The notes: generated by a model not told the origin, from the sequence alone. 64,000 nucleotides of DNA from Acidobacteriota bacterium (GCA_040754075.1 JBFMDH010000003.1:140307-204306), one strand, 5' to 3'. Shown: positions 1 through 9,568, counted from the first letter of the stretch. Made by a program: numbers and translations.

Positions 1-980
1 ATATCGCCACGCGCTTCAAAAACGGCGCGCGCCCCCGTCGGCGAAATCCCGTAGTTGAACATGCGATTACCGATTTTTTCATAGCGGGCGCGAACCGAAG
101 GCAAATCGCCGTTCAAGGTGATGTTGACTTTCTGGGTCTTGCCCGATTTCAAATCGAAAAGATTAATTACGCCGAATTGTTCGTAAATAATCGCGTCTGC
201 GCCAAGCGATGCCGCCTTGATGTCATAGCCGGTATTTTGCAGCACCTGATTAACGCGCCTGGTGGTCGTGTCATAAGCAAACAAAGTGACTGCGCCGTTG
301 CGGTCTGAAAGGAAATAGACTTTGTTGCCAGTCCACATCGGATTGAAATCGTTGGAATCAACCCGCGGGATTTTTTCAATACTCGAATCTTTCAAATCAG
401 CAATCCAGACAGGGGTAGCGCGTCCGCCGCGATAGCGTTTCCAATTTTGAAAAGCGCGCGGCAACGGCACATACGCAAGACGCTGTCCATCGGTTGAATA
501 AGCGCCTTCGTAAGCCATCGGCAACGGCACGACAGTTGGAGAGACGCCGTCAACTGACATGGTGAAAAGTTGCCCGGTGCGACCCGATTCGCTGGTGCGC
601 CCGGAAACGAACAGAACATTTTTGCCATCAGGCGTCCATCCGACCACGCCATCATTCCCCGGATGATAGGTCAAACGACGCGGCACACCGCCGGTGGTCG
701 GCACGACATAAACATCTATGTTGCCGTCATATTCGCCCGTGAAAGCGACCATCGACCCATCGGGCGAAAACAGCGGCGAGCTTTCCACACCGACACCAGT
801 TGTCAGGCGCGAAGCTTCGCCGCCTTCGCGTCCGACGATCCACAAATCACCGGCAAACACAAAAACGATATGGGTTTTGCTCAATGTCGGTTGCCTGAAG
901 AGCATCGGCTTATCGGTTTGCGCGAGGCCGGCGATTGCCAGCGTCAGCAAAAGAAATAGACTGAGGATTGCTTTTTTCAT
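1..980 (-). CDS. Tricorn-like S41 protease, N-terminal part (runs off window)
   Basis: The minus-strand frame is open from the ATG at 978-980 to the left edge, so about 326 N-terminal residues are visible and the gene is partial. It starts with a signal peptide (Lys-Lys, hydrophobic core, GLAQ). PD40/WD40-like propeller repeats follow, with motifs such as FSPDG, GWTPDGK, VYFLSDR and ISPTGARAVFEARG. It matches the complete tricorn-like gene at 1205-4597 almost block for block, so the two are tandem paralogues. Tricorn-type proteases use a beta-propeller to gate peptide entry to an S41 serine-protease core; the core of this copy lies outside the window. A location outside the cytoplasm is inferred from the signal peptide. 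Confidence 0.9.
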   Translation of the reverse strand, partial: MKKAILSLFLLLTLAIAGLAQTDKPMLFRQPTLSKTHIVFVFAGDLWIVGREGGEASRLTTGVGVESSPLFSPDGSMVAFTGEYDGNIDVYVVPTTGGVPRRLTYHPGNDGVVGWTPDGKNVLFVSGRTSESGRTGQLFTMSVDGVSPTVVPLPMAYEGAYSTDGQRLAYVPLPRAFQNWKRYRGGRATPVWIADLKDSSIEKIPRVDSNDFNPMWTGNKVYFLSDRNGAVTLFAYDTTTRRVNQVLQNTGYDIKAASLGADAIIYEQFGVINLFDLKSGKTQKVNITLNGDLPSVRARYEKIGNRMFNYGISPTGARAVFEARGD

Positions 981-1056
981 TTCGATTTCTCCTATAAATG
1001 ACCTGTCGGCGTGCCACCTTTAATCCGGTGACCTTGCCTTAAAAGAGCAACAGCGA

Positions 1057-1163
1057 GATTACCGAACAAACCGAAATGAATGAACAAACGGAAGCATCTG
1101 AAACCGTAGATTCAACTAACCATTGAGTAATCTTTTTCATTCATTTCGGTTTGTTCGGTAATC
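1057..1163. repeat. Perfect 27-bp inverted repeat between tandem tricorn genes
   Basis: The left arm at 1057-1083 and right arm at 1137-1163 are exact reverse complements over 27 bases, with a 53-base spacer. It lies between the stop of the downstream reading unit and the start of the partial tricorn gene, so it could end the transcript of the left-hand gene's neighbour or be an inserted palindromic element. There is no clear run of T residues directly after either arm. Confidence 0.8.
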
Positions 1164-1204
1164 GTTTTACTTTTCCTTAACCACGACGATTCGTAAATTG
1201 AAAG

Positions 1205-4200
1205 CTAATTCGAGCGACCGCCACTTGAGGTCATCGGCATCGCGCCCGTTGGTTTATTTTGATAATTCGGGAAGGGCGGCAATTTGTATTTTTGACGCGG
1301 ATTCTTTTTGAGTTCTTCCATCAAATATTCCACCGCTTTTTCAAGTTGCGGGTCGCGTCCCGCGCGCCACATCGCCGGGTCGAATTCAACTTCGATGTCC
1401 GCCGGAACGCCGACATTTTCGACTTCCCATTCGCCGCTCAGTCCATAAATCGCCGCATCGGGCGCAGTCACGCCGCCGCCATCCATCAACGTCGGCGCGG
1501 GGAATGATGCAATCAAGCCGCCCCAGGTGCGTTTGCCGATGGTCGGGCCAACTTTGGCTTTGCGAAAATACCAGGGCATGGCGTCGCCACCCGAACCCGC
1601 CATTTCATTAATCAACATGGCTTTCGGCCCGTAAATCGCGCCCGCCGGAACCGGCACGTCCTGACCGCCTTCACGATAATGAATCATACTCAGTTGCTGG
1701 CGCGTCAAATGTTGGACGATATAATCGGCAAGCAGCCCGCCCCCGTTGAAACGTTCATCCATCACCACGCCATCTTTATTGGTTTGCGCGAAGAAATAGC
1801 GGTTGAAACTGGTGTAGCCGCCGTTTGCCGTGTCCGGCATATAAACATAAGCGAGTTTGCCGCCGCTCATCTGCTCAACTTTGCGACGATTGCCCTCAAT
1901 CCACGCGAGATTGCGCAAGCCGCCTTCATTAGCGACCGGCACCACGGTGACTTCCCGCGCGCCTGTGCCATCGGGATTTGCGCCGATTTTAATGACCACT
2001 TGTTTACCGGCTTTGCTCTCGAATGCCTGATAGAGGTTATCGGTCGAGCGAATCTCTTTGCCATTGATGGCAATCAAATACTCGCCCTCTTTAACATTCA
2101 CACCGGGTTGCGTCAGCGGGGCGCGCAGATTGGGATTCCAGTTTTCGCCGTTGTAAATTTTGGCGAAACGATAACGCCCGTTTTCGATTTTATAATCGCA
2201 ACCCAGCAGACCGCCGGGCACGAAATTCGGGCGCGGTTGGTCGCCGCCGCGAATGAACATATGACCGACGGTGAGTTGATTGAGCATCTCTGTGAAGAGG
2301 TAATTCAAATCGGCGCGATGAGCAACCGCTTCGAGATATGGCTCATACAATTTCTCGGCGACTTTCAAATCCAAGCCGTGCGCGTTCGGGTCATAGAAGA
2401 AATCGCGTTCGCCGCGCCACACCTCTTTGTACATCTGACGCCACTCGACTTTCGGGTCGGTGGCGACTTCCATTTCGGCAACCCGCAACAAATTGGGCGC
2501 ACCCGGAGCGCCCGGCGGCAATGGCGCGCCAAGCGTTGCCGTCGAACCGATGAACCACGCTGTGAAGCCTTGACGATAGAGCGCCTTTTCGCCATTTGCC
2601 GAAACCGTAAAGCCGGTTACGCCATCAAGGGCTTTATCGAATTTGCGTTTCCCGAAATCGAATTTGTGAACCGTGAGTGAAGGCGGCGCGAAGACTTCGA
2701 GATTGATGGGCGGCGCTTCGACAATGTAAATGGTGTTGGCTTTACCGGCGTATAAATCAACGAAGTTTCGCGCCGGAATCGGTAAAGAAACGATGCGCTG
2801 GTCAATGGCTTCGAGGTCAACGCGAATCGGCTCGACTTCTTTCTTCGCGGGAGGCGTGCCAGCGGGAGGCGTAGCGGGTTGCGCGCCTTCCGGTTTTTTC
2901 TCTGCCGCAGCTTTATCATCAGCCGGTTTGTCAGCAGGCTTTGCATCCTCTTTCTTTTCCGGTTGCACTTTCTCTTCATCGCTTTCGGGCGCGAGCGGTG
3001 ACGGAATGTCATTGCGCAACACAACGGCATAGACGCTGCGTGTCGGTTGATGCGCGATGCCGGAAAGGTCTGCGAAACTGATTGACGGGCCAATATTGGT
3101 GCTGGCGGTGAAATAGAGATATTTGCCGCTCTTGTCGAATGCAGGGTAACGCGCGTCGCTCAGACCATCGGTAATTTGATGGGTTTGATTTTTTTCGAGC
3201 GAATAGAGAAAGACCGCGCGTAAAAGATTGGGCAATTGTTTCGTATACGTCAGCCAACGACTATCGGGCGACCACACCGGACGCACCACATCATCATTGG
3301 AGCCAATCGGATTGCTATCGACTTTGATGGGCGTGGCTTTGTCAACTTCGAGATACCAGAGTTGGAGTTTCTTATCAAACAGAGCAACCTTTTTGCTGTC
3401 GGGCGACCACGTCGGCGCATAATAAAAAGTCGGCGGCAATTGAATTTTTTTCACTTCACCTTTGCCGAGCTGATCGCGCACATGCAAAGCGTATTCGCCG
3501 GATTCATCGGAAAAATAGGCAATCCATTTGCCATCGGGCGACCAAGCCGGGTCGCGTTCCATCACCCCCGGCGTGTTGGTCAAATTGCGCGGGTCGCCTT
3601 TTTCAGCCGGGACGGTGAGAATTTCGCCGCGCGCTTCAAAGACCGCGCGCGCCCCCGTCGGTGAAATCTGTGCATTGGCAATGCGATTGCCAACCCGTTC
3701 AAAATGTGGACGCACGGAAAGCAAATCATTGGCAACGCGAATATTGACTTTGTTCACTTTGCCTGATTTCAAATCGTAAAGGTGGATGGTGCCGAACTGT
3801 TCAAGCACGATTGCGCCCGCGCCCGCCGCCGCCGATTTGTAATCGAGTCCATCGTTTTTAATCAGTTGGTCAACCTTTTTGGATTTCGTATCGAATGAGA
3901 AGAGGCTGACGGCTCCGGCGCGATTCGACAAGAAATAAACTTTATCACCGACCCACATCGGGTAACGTTCATTGGAGTTTTCACGCGGCAATTTTTCGAT
4001 GGATGAATCGGCAAGCCGGGCAATCCAGATGGGCTGGGTTTGCCCGCCGTTATAACGTTTCCAATCGGGCTGCCATTGGGTGAGCGGTTCATAAGCGATG
4101 TATGCGCCGTCGGGCGAATAGGAGCCGTAGCTTCCGAGTGGCAGCGGCACTTGCGTCGGCAACCCGCCATCTATGCCGATGGTATAAAGTTGCGTATAAA

Positions 4201-4597
4201 AAGATGTGCTGTTGCGCGGCGATGAAAAGAGAATCTGTTTGCCGTCGTTGCTCCAGCCTACGGCTTTATCGGGACCCGGATGATAGGTGATGCGTTTGGG
4301 TACGCCGCCCGCTGCCGGTACGACGTAAACATCGGTGTTGCCATCGTATTCGCCCGTAAAGGCAATCATCAAACCATCAGGCGAAAAGCTGGGGTCGGTT
4401 TCGATGCCGACGCCGTTCGTCAGGCGTCTGGCATCGCCGCCTTCACGTCCGACTATCCATAAATCGCCCGCATAAACGAAAACGATATGCGTTTTGTTAA
4501 TCGTTGGCTTTTGATAAAGCGTTGCTTTGTCACTTTGCGCCAGCGCCGAAACGACGGTCGCCAGCAAGAGCATGAGAAGAAGAAATAGTCTGGTCAT
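1205..4597 (-). CDS. Tricorn-like protease (S41 family), 1130 aa
   Basis: Predicted exported peptidase that trims peptides. Residues 1-20 form a signal peptide ending ALAQ. About 25-540 carry PD40 propeller repeats (FSPDG, WSPDGKWIAYFSD, WSPDSKKVALF). About 540-590 is a Lys/Glu/Ala/Pro-rich linker. A tricorn C1-like region contains GHMFIRGGD, matching the catalytic His region of tricorn. A PDZ-like domain precedes the S41 core, which has NEMAGSGGDAMPW with the likely nucleophile Ser1002. The order propeller, linker, C1, PDZ, C2 is that of tricorn protease. A near-identical paralogue begins to its left. The alanine/lysine-rich linker is longer than expected from archaeal tricorn and may be flexible. 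Family assignment is firm; the substrate is unknown. Confidence 0.93.
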   Translation of the reverse strand: MTRLFLLLMLLLATVVSALAQSDKATLYQKPTINKTHIVFVYAGDLWIVGREGGDARRLTNGVGIETDPSFSPDGLMIAFTGEYDGNTDVYVVPAAGGVPKRITYHPGPDKAVGWSNDGKQILFSSPRNSTSFYTQLYTIGIDGGLPTQVPLPLGSYGSYSPDGAYIAYEPLTQWQPDWKRYNGGQTQPIWIARLADSSIEKLPRENSNERYPMWVGDKVYFLSNRAGAVSLFSFDTKSKKVDQLIKNDGLDYKSAAAGAGAIVLEQFGTIHLYDLKSGKVNKVNIRVANDLLSVRPHFERVGNRIANAQISPTGARAVFEARGEILTVPAEKGDPRNLTNTPGVMERDPAWSPDGKWIAYFSDESGEYALHVRDQLGKGEVKKIQLPPTFYYAPTWSPDSKKVALFDKKLQLWYLEVDKATPIKVDSNPIGSNDDVVRPVWSPDSRWLTYTKQLPNLLRAVFLYSLEKNQTHQITDGLSDARYPAFDKSGKYLYFTASTNIGPSISFADLSGIAHQPTRSVYAVVLRNDIPSPLAPESDEEKVQPEKKEDAKPADKPADDKAAAEKKPEGAQPATPPAGTPPAKKEVEPIRVDLEAIDQRIVSLPIPARNFVDLYAGKANTIYIVEAPPINLEVFAPPSLTVHKFDFGKRKFDKALDGVTGFTVSANGEKALYRQGFTAWFIGSTATLGAPLPPGAPGAPNLLRVAEMEVATDPKVEWRQMYKEVWRGERDFFYDPNAHGLDLKVAEKLYEPYLEAVAHRADLNYLFTEMLNQLTVGHMFIRGGDQPRPNFVPGGLLGCDYKIENGRYRFAKIYNGENWNPNLRAPLTQPGVNVKEGEYLIAINGKEIRSTDNLYQAFESKAGKQVVIKIGANPDGTGAREVTVVPVANEGGLRNLAWIEGNRRKVEQMSGGKLAYVYMPDTANGGYTSFNRYFFAQTNKDGVVMDERFNGGGLLADYIVQHLTRQQLSMIHYREGGQDVPVPAGAIYGPKAMLINEMAGSGGDAMPWYFRKAKVGPTIGKRTWGGLIASFPAPTLMDGGGVTAPDAAIYGLSGEWEVENVGVPADIEVEFDPAMWRAGRDPQLEKAVEYLMEELKKNPRQKYKLPPFPNYQNKPTGAMPMTSSGGRSN

Positions 4598-5007
4598 GAA
4601 GGTTCAAAACTCCTTAGAAGAAAATGCGTGCCATGTTGGAATTGAGAGAAAAGTATCCGCCTTGTTTCCGGTTTCGTCCAATACAAGTCATCAATTTTCA
4701 AGTTTGAAAAAGCTGTGACTATCCTCTACGACTAATGGGCGATTTGCGTTCCCGATGAATTATGAATGTTGTTTTTATTCAGGTACCCATAAACCGCTGC
4801 AACCTCTGAGGCATAATTCCGGGTAGCGTTATAAAGCAACGGTTTAAAATCGGCTGGTTTGGGTAATCGGAATGAAGATAATAAACCAATCGTTATCATT
4901 TGCAAATTTGAAATTGTCTCCGTGAATCAAGTGACAAAGGCGCTGGCCGGGATCATCTGCCGAAGACTGTTCAGGGTTCAATGAGAAAATCTGGATGCAG
5001 AAAGAAC
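4598..5007. other. Intergenic stretch without recognised gene
   Basis: About 410 bases between the tricorn gene and the ABC permease gene. Neither strand shows a convincing short gene with a ribosome binding site. No strong hairpin or repeat was found. It presumably holds the tricorn promoter, but none was confidently picked out. Confidence 0.5.
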
Positions 5008-5769
5008 TCAGGCAACATCGCGGCGCGTGAATTCAATTGCCCCAACCGCTGAAGCGATCACACAACCTATCAGGCTGATGAGCAAGGCACGCGTGATGTT
5101 GCCGTTATTGATTAATACATTCATAGGCAATGTGTATGGATAAATCCTTCCCCATTTTTCCGAGTTAATCAAAACATAACCCATCACAGTCGCCGAAATG
5201 CCTGTGGCCAGGGCGACCGTGAAACTCTGCCAGCGCACACTCACCCAAATCTGTATGGCAATCATCAGCCAGGCACAGAGATAGGTTAAATAGTAAGGAC
5301 GAAAAATCTGCGACCAGGGAATGTTTGAAAAGGCGAGTTGATAATCGGGCTTTAACAATCCAAGCACCAGGCCGGCGCTCGTCATACAAAGAAAAAGCAC
5401 TACAGTGCTCAGCCCAATCAGCGCGAGAGCTGCAGTCAGTTTGGCCGCATAAATCGTGGTGCGCGGAATCGGCAACGCAAACAGATGCTTCCAATTCTTT
5501 TCGGAATTTTCCAGCCCGCCAAGCAGCGCCGTTTCGAGTGTAATGAACATCGGCAGCATCAACAGCGTCCAGAGCGCGATAACCTCCTGATTGAATCTCA
5601 CCCAGAGTTCGCCGCCCGCAAGGGTGATGCCTTTACGCTGGTGGTAAACAAAAAAGATCAGCACCGCGACCACCAGGGGCGCAACGAAGGCCATTCTCAG
5701 TGCCAGTGTGCGTTTGAGTTTTAAAACCTCTGCGCTGATTGCTCGAAAAATGTATTGCAAATCATTCAT
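5008..5769 (-). CDS. ABC-2 type transporter permease, 253 aa
   Basis: Integral membrane protein with about six hydrophobic segments, beginning near residues 26-43 (ALRMAFVAPLVVAVLIFFV) and including IALWTLLMLPMFITLETALLGG. The Glu-Asn-Ser-Glu-Lys-Asn-Trp stretch after the second segment resembles permeases of the lantibiotic-immunity/ABC-2 type. It lies 24 bases downstream of the ATPase gene at 5794-6699 in the same direction, so the two probably form one exporter. The transported substrate cannot be told from the sequence. Confidence 0.85.
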   Translation of the reverse strand: MNDLQYIFRAISAEVLKLKRTLALRMAFVAPLVVAVLIFFVYHQRKGITLAGGELWVRFNQEVIALWTLLMLPMFITLETALLGGLENSEKNWKHLFALPIPRTTIYAAKLTAALALIGLSTVVLFLCMTSAGLVLGLLKPDYQLAFSNIPWSQIFRPYYLTYLCAWLMIAIQIWVSVRWQSFTVALATGISATVMGYVLINSEKWGRIYPYTLPMNVLINNGNITRALLISLIGCVIASAVGAIEFTRRDVA

Positions 5770-5793
5770 CCTTTCGCGGGGGTTGCGACAAAC

Positions 5794-6699
5794 TTACTCT
5801 TTGGTCATCTGCAAAAAGGTCTCTTCAAGCGACGGGCGTTCGATACTGAGCCGCGAGACTTCGAATCCTTGCCTGACTAAAAGGCTGTTAATGTTTGCGG
5901 CAGCCGCGCGCCCCTTGGCCTGGACATAAATTTTTTGTGTGCCGTTGCGCTGCACTGCAAAGCCATGTCCGGTTAACAATTGCGCGGCTTCTTCGGGTTG
6001 GTTCAATTCAATTTCAAGATGTTCCTGCATTCTTGCCTGAAGCTGTTCAAGCCTGCCCTCAAACAATAGCTTGCCTTTTTGAATAATGCCGATGTGAGTT
6101 GCCATCTGTTCGACTTCGCTTAAAAGATGACTTGAAAGAAAAACGGTGATTTCGTGTTCAGATGGCAGGCGACGAATCAATTCGCGCATTTCGTGAATGC
6201 CTGCGGGATCGAGGCCGTTGGTTGGTTCATCGAGGATTAACAAATCCGGGTCGCCCAGTAATGCCAACGCCAATCCCAGACGCTGGCGCATGCCGAGCGA
6301 ATATTCGCGGGCTTTGCGGTCGGCATCCTTTTCGAGATTGACGATAGCCAGCACCCGGTCAATCTGTTTGCGACTAACGCCGCGCAGCCTGCGCGTTACT
6401 TCCAAATTTTCTCTGCCCGTCAGGTGCGAATAGAGCGACGGCGTTTCAACCAGCGAGCCGACGCGCGCGAGCACCAACAGGCGGTTTTTGCCGAGCGATT
6501 CATTAAGTAATCGCACATCGCCCTGGTTGGGGCGAATCAGGCCAAGAAGCATGCGAATGGTGGTGGTTTTACCGGCGCCGTTTGGGCCTAAGAAACCATA
6601 AATGCTGCCGCGCTCGACGCGCAGGTTGAGGTCTTCGACGGCAATGAGATTTCCATAGCGCCTCGCGAGGCGCGACGTTTCGATGGCGAGTCCTTGCAT
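5794..6699 (-). CDS. ABC transporter ATP-binding protein, 301 aa
   Basis: ATPase subunit of the exporter whose permease follows. The Walker A motif GPNGAGKTTT is near residues 38-47, the signature is YSLGMRQRLGLA, and Walker B with the catalytic Glu is LLILDEPTNGLDP, followed by the switch His in LSSHLL. The C-terminal 80 residues form the extra domain seen in ABC-2 ATPases of the BcrA/CcmA type. Its start is 21 bases from the preceding stretch that contains the palindromic repeat at 6847-6907. Function as drug, peptide or lipid export is inference only. Confidence 0.93.
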   Translation of the reverse strand: MQGLAIETSRLARRYGNLIAVEDLNLRVERGSIYGFLGPNGAGKTTTIRMLLGLIRPNQGDVRLLNESLGKNRLLVLARVGSLVETPSLYSHLTGRENLEVTRRLRGVSRKQIDRVLAIVNLEKDADRKAREYSLGMRQRLGLALALLGDPDLLILDEPTNGLDPAGIHEMRELIRRLPSEHEITVFLSSHLLSEVEQMATHIGIIQKGKLLFEGRLEQLQARMQEHLEIELNQPEEAAQLLTGHGFAVQRNGTQKIYVQAKGRAAAANINSLLVRQGFEVSRLSIERPSLEETFLQMTKE

Positions 6700-6846
6700 G
6701 ACAGTCCTTAAAATTTACCGAATTCGGCTTTACGCAACGCGCAAGCCATTCGTTCCAAGAACTCTATTACGGATGCCAGGGAGTTAAAGGGTGCAGGGAA
6801 TGTTGAGAAGGGATAATAAATTTAAATGAGAAAAATATTTTTGAGG

Positions 6847-6907
6847 TTGAACAAGCGGTCTCTGACCGTGTTTTACCAAACGGCGCGGTCAGAGACCGCT
6901 TGTTCAA
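6847..6907. repeat. REP-like palindrome, copy 1 (22-bp perfect stem)
   Basis: The arms at 6847-6868 and 6886-6907 are exact reverse complements with a 17-base loop. They carry the core AAGCGGTCTCTGACCG, which is itself nearly palindromic. Related elements lie at 20563-20610 and 63814-63856. It sits about 95 bases downstream of the S46 peptidase stop and could terminate that transcript. The surrounding region 6700-7000 holds nothing else recognisable. Confidence 0.8.
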
Positions 6908-7000
6908 CGAATACTGTTTATTTTCGAGGATGTAAGTTGATTAACAAGGTGATGCGGGTAATTTTATGGACCTGTTTATCAACTTCTCACCATTAAAACC

Positions 7001-9076
7001 TCAGTTGCCGGTCAATTCTTTGACGAGCGCGCTGGCGTCATAGATTTTTTGCAGGGCTTCAAGAATGCCTGCGCTATGGACGCCGACCGCCCGCGAACCT
7101 TCCGACTCTTCGATGTACCAGTAGCGATTCGATAATTTCTGAATGTTGCTGTCGAAATTGAGTCCCACGAGTTCCCCGTTGCGGTTAATCACCGGCGAAC
7201 CGGAATTGCCGCCAATCGTGTCGGCGGAGTAAACGAAGTTCAGCGGGGTCGCCAAATTGACTTTGTCTTTGCGCGCTTTGTAACGCTCCGGCAAATTGTA
7301 GGGCGCTTTTTCGTTGAAACTCAAAGCCCGGTCATACAAACCAAAAAACGTGGTTTTGTAAGGCACCAGCGTGGTGTCTTCTTCGTAGCCGATGACGCTG
7401 CCGTAAGCGAGGCGCAAATTGAAATTGGCATCGGGCGGAATGGTTTTGCCGTAAACCGCAAAACGCGCTTTGGCGATTTTTTCACCGGCACTGCTTTCAA
7501 CGCTTAAAATATTTTCTTCGTACCAGGCGCGAAGTTCGCGAATAATCGGCTCGACATTGCGCGCCAAAATAATCATCGGGTCGTCGGATTTCGCAACCGC
7601 ATCGGCTCCACCTTCAATCAAAGCTTTGCGAACCGCAACATCATCAAGCTTCGTGCCCTGCACGGCTTTACGCGCTGCTTCAGCGGGCGTCTGTCCATTG
7701 AGCGCCGCTTTAATAAACGGGTCGTTGGCGGTGAGCGTCTTTACGCCTTCTTCGAGCCACGCGGTTAAAACTGCCTCTTCCAGGTCTTTATAAATCGGCG
7801 CAGTTGAAAACAGACTGAATTTAAACGATTCGAGGCGATTGTCACGATATTCGTCATAGCGTTTGTCGTTGGGTTTTTGTACCTCGGTTGTATAACGAAC
7901 AATCTTTGAAGCGATGTCACCGAGGCGCACCACATCAATCACCGAAAAGGCGCGGCGACGAGCAGGCACAGGCAAGGCGCGGTAAGCCGCAGAAACTTCA
8001 AGCCATGCAGTGCCATAAGCTTTTTGTAAATCGGCGCGTTTGGCAACTTCCGAACGCAGGGCTTTTTCTTCTTCCTCTTTTTTCGCCATCAAACGCGGAT
8101 TAGCCAAGCCTTCCTGTTGACCTGCGAGTCGCTTGAGCGAATTGTTGAGTGAACGAATCGCGTCGCCCGCCTGTCGCGCCGGTTCCGCGCCGCGTTTGGC
8201 ATATTCTTCAAGGGCGCGCAGTCGGGTTTCCCAAATCTGTTTTTGATAAACATTACCGGCATCGCGTTGATATTTAATCTGGTCAAGGGTCAGCAGTCGC
8301 GCCGTCGAACCCGGATAACCGGAAACGATGACGAATTCACCTTCGCTTGGACCCTTTTCCGACCATTTCAAAAAGTGCGGCGTCTTTGCCGGTTGCCCGT
8401 TTTCATAAGCGCGAAGAAAGGCAAAATCCAAATCGTGACGCGGGAAAGTGAAGTTGTCATAATCGCCGCCAAAAAAAGCAATCTGTTCTTCGGGCGCGCA
8501 AACCAATCGAATATCGTTGTAGCGTTTGAAACGATAGAGCCAGTATTCGCCGCCGTTATAAAACGAAATCACTTCGCATTTCAGACCATTGGCTTGTTGC
8601 GTGGATTCCTTTTCGATTTGCGCGGCGGCGGCTTTGCGCTGTTCATTGGCTTCTTTATCGCTTGCCCCCGATTTCACCGCCGATTGCACGCGCTTGGTTA
8701 CCTCTTCATAAGAAACCAAAACATTGATTTCGAGGTCTTGACACTTGAGTTCTTCAGCTTTGGTTGCTGCATAAAAGCCATCATGTACGAGGTCGCGCTC
8801 TTTGGTTGAAAGTTTTTGAATCGAATTCAAAGCGACGTGGTGATTGGTGACAATCAAGCCGTCACCCGATACGAAAGCGCCCGAACCGATATTGCCGATG
8901 CGCGGCGATGATAATCGAAGGTGTTCGAGCCATTCGGCAGATGGCGTGAAATTGTATTTCTCTTTCCACTGTTTGAGCGGTGGATTATCAAACGTCCACA
9001 TTCCTTCATCGGCGCGATGAACCGGAACACAAATTAAAAACGAGAGGATGATTAAAAGGGCTGAAAATTTTTTCAT
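7001..9076 (-). CDS. S46 family dipeptidyl peptidase (DPP7/DPP11-like), 691 aa
   Basis: Exported serine peptidase that releases dipeptides from peptide N termini. The start at 9076 was chosen because Met-Lys-Lys and a hydrophobic signal peptide follow; the reading frame stays open 16 codons further upstream. The chymotrypsin-like fold is marked by GAFVSGDGLIVTNHHV with the catalytic His, the central helical domain, and GGNSGSPVIN with the likely nucleophile at about Ser625. Length agrees with the family (about 700 residues). Neighbouring M16 and tricorn peptidases suggest a peptide-scavenging region. The specificity-determining residue near the C terminus was not assigned. Confidence 0.93.
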   Translation of the reverse strand: MKKFSALLIILSFLICVPVHRADEGMWTFDNPPLKQWKEKYNFTPSAEWLEHLRLSSPRIGNIGSGAFVSGDGLIVTNHHVALNSIQKLSTKERDLVHDGFYAATKAEELKCQDLEINVLVSYEEVTKRVQSAVKSGASDKEANEQRKAAAAQIEKESTQQANGLKCEVISFYNGGEYWLYRFKRYNDIRLVCAPEEQIAFFGGDYDNFTFPRHDLDFAFLRAYENGQPAKTPHFLKWSEKGPSEGEFVIVSGYPGSTARLLTLDQIKYQRDAGNVYQKQIWETRLRALEEYAKRGAEPARQAGDAIRSLNNSLKRLAGQQEGLANPRLMAKKEEEEKALRSEVAKRADLQKAYGTAWLEVSAAYRALPVPARRRAFSVIDVVRLGDIASKIVRYTTEVQKPNDKRYDEYRDNRLESFKFSLFSTAPIYKDLEEAVLTAWLEEGVKTLTANDPFIKAALNGQTPAEAARKAVQGTKLDDVAVRKALIEGGADAVAKSDDPMIILARNVEPIIRELRAWYEENILSVESSAGEKIAKARFAVYGKTIPPDANFNLRLAYGSVIGYEEDTTLVPYKTTFFGLYDRALSFNEKAPYNLPERYKARKDKVNLATPLNFVYSADTIGGNSGSPVINRNGELVGLNFDSNIQKLSNRYWYIEESEGSRAVGVHSAGILEALQKIYDASALVKELTGN

Positions 9077-9092
9077 TGTAAATTTAGCTCCG

Positions 9093-9260
9093 TTAAAAGT
9101 CTTCAAATTCATTTTGCAACTCATCTATCACATTGCGCGGTAAAACAAGCTCGCCGCTGAAACCCGTGTCAATAATACATTCAACAAACAGGTTGTTTTC
9201 AAAATGCAGAACGACGCCAGCCTCCCGCCAATTATTGACTGTGTCATTTTCTGAAGCCAT
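9093..9260 (-). pseudogene. Truncated clan AA (retropepsin-like) aspartic protease
   Basis: A 55-residue reading frame beginning MASENDTVNNW contains CIIDTGFSGELVLPR. The Asp-Thr-Gly-Phe-Ser-Gly core and following hydrophobic-Pro are typical of small bacterial retropepsin-like proteins. Those proteins usually run to about 110-130 residues; here the frame stops shortly after the active-site loop, 17 bases before the S46 start. No continuation is found in the other frames because the S46 gene begins immediately. It overlaps the stop of the preceding 89-residue gene by 17 bases, which suggests a former coupled pair. A real short protein cannot be excluded. Confidence 0.6.
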
Positions 9261-9513
9261 AACCGCCCAAGTTGTACACAGCGCGAAAGCCAATTCGGTT
9301 TAAATAAAATTGTTTACCGGGCATTGCAGCACGTCCGGCATGAACAGCTTCAGGTAAGGTATCGCCAGGAAAGTATCTGCCTGAATCGGGTTCGATAGCG
9401 ACAAAGCGACCGTGATGTTCCGGCTCCAATTGCGATTTCAAATGTTCGTCATGAAATCGCTTTCCGCGCGCCGCCAAACTTTCGCCAACGTCAGTTTCAA
9501 AAGATGTCGTCAT
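9244..9513 (-). CDS. Conserved hypothetical protein, 89 aa (partner of retropepsin-like gene)
   Basis: Soluble small protein with no signal or membrane segment. Its middle reads GRFVAIEPDSGRYFPGDT followed by AAMPGKQFYLNRIG. As far as I recall, this pattern occurs in small proteins encoded directly upstream of clan AA aspartic protease genes. That fits here, since a DTGFSG-containing frame overlaps its end. It may act as a toxin-antitoxin-like or regulatory partner, but no function is established. The upstream stretch between it and the M16 gene is only 55 bases. Confidence 0.65.
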   Translation of the reverse strand: MTTSFETDVGESLAARGKRFHDEHLKSQLEPEHHGRFVAIEPDSGRYFPGDTLPEAVHAGRAAMPGKQFYLNRIGFRAVYNLGGYGFRK

Positions 9514-9568
9514 CGCAAAACTCCTTTGGTTCGGAACATTTTTAAACTGGTTTGCCGCTTCGAGTTTA

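Noticed and set aside
1679-2680. 333-residue plus-strand open frame opposite the tricorn gene
   Set aside because: It lies fully inside the tricorn gene on the other strand, has no ribosome binding site, and its composition mirrors the complement of the tricorn codons.
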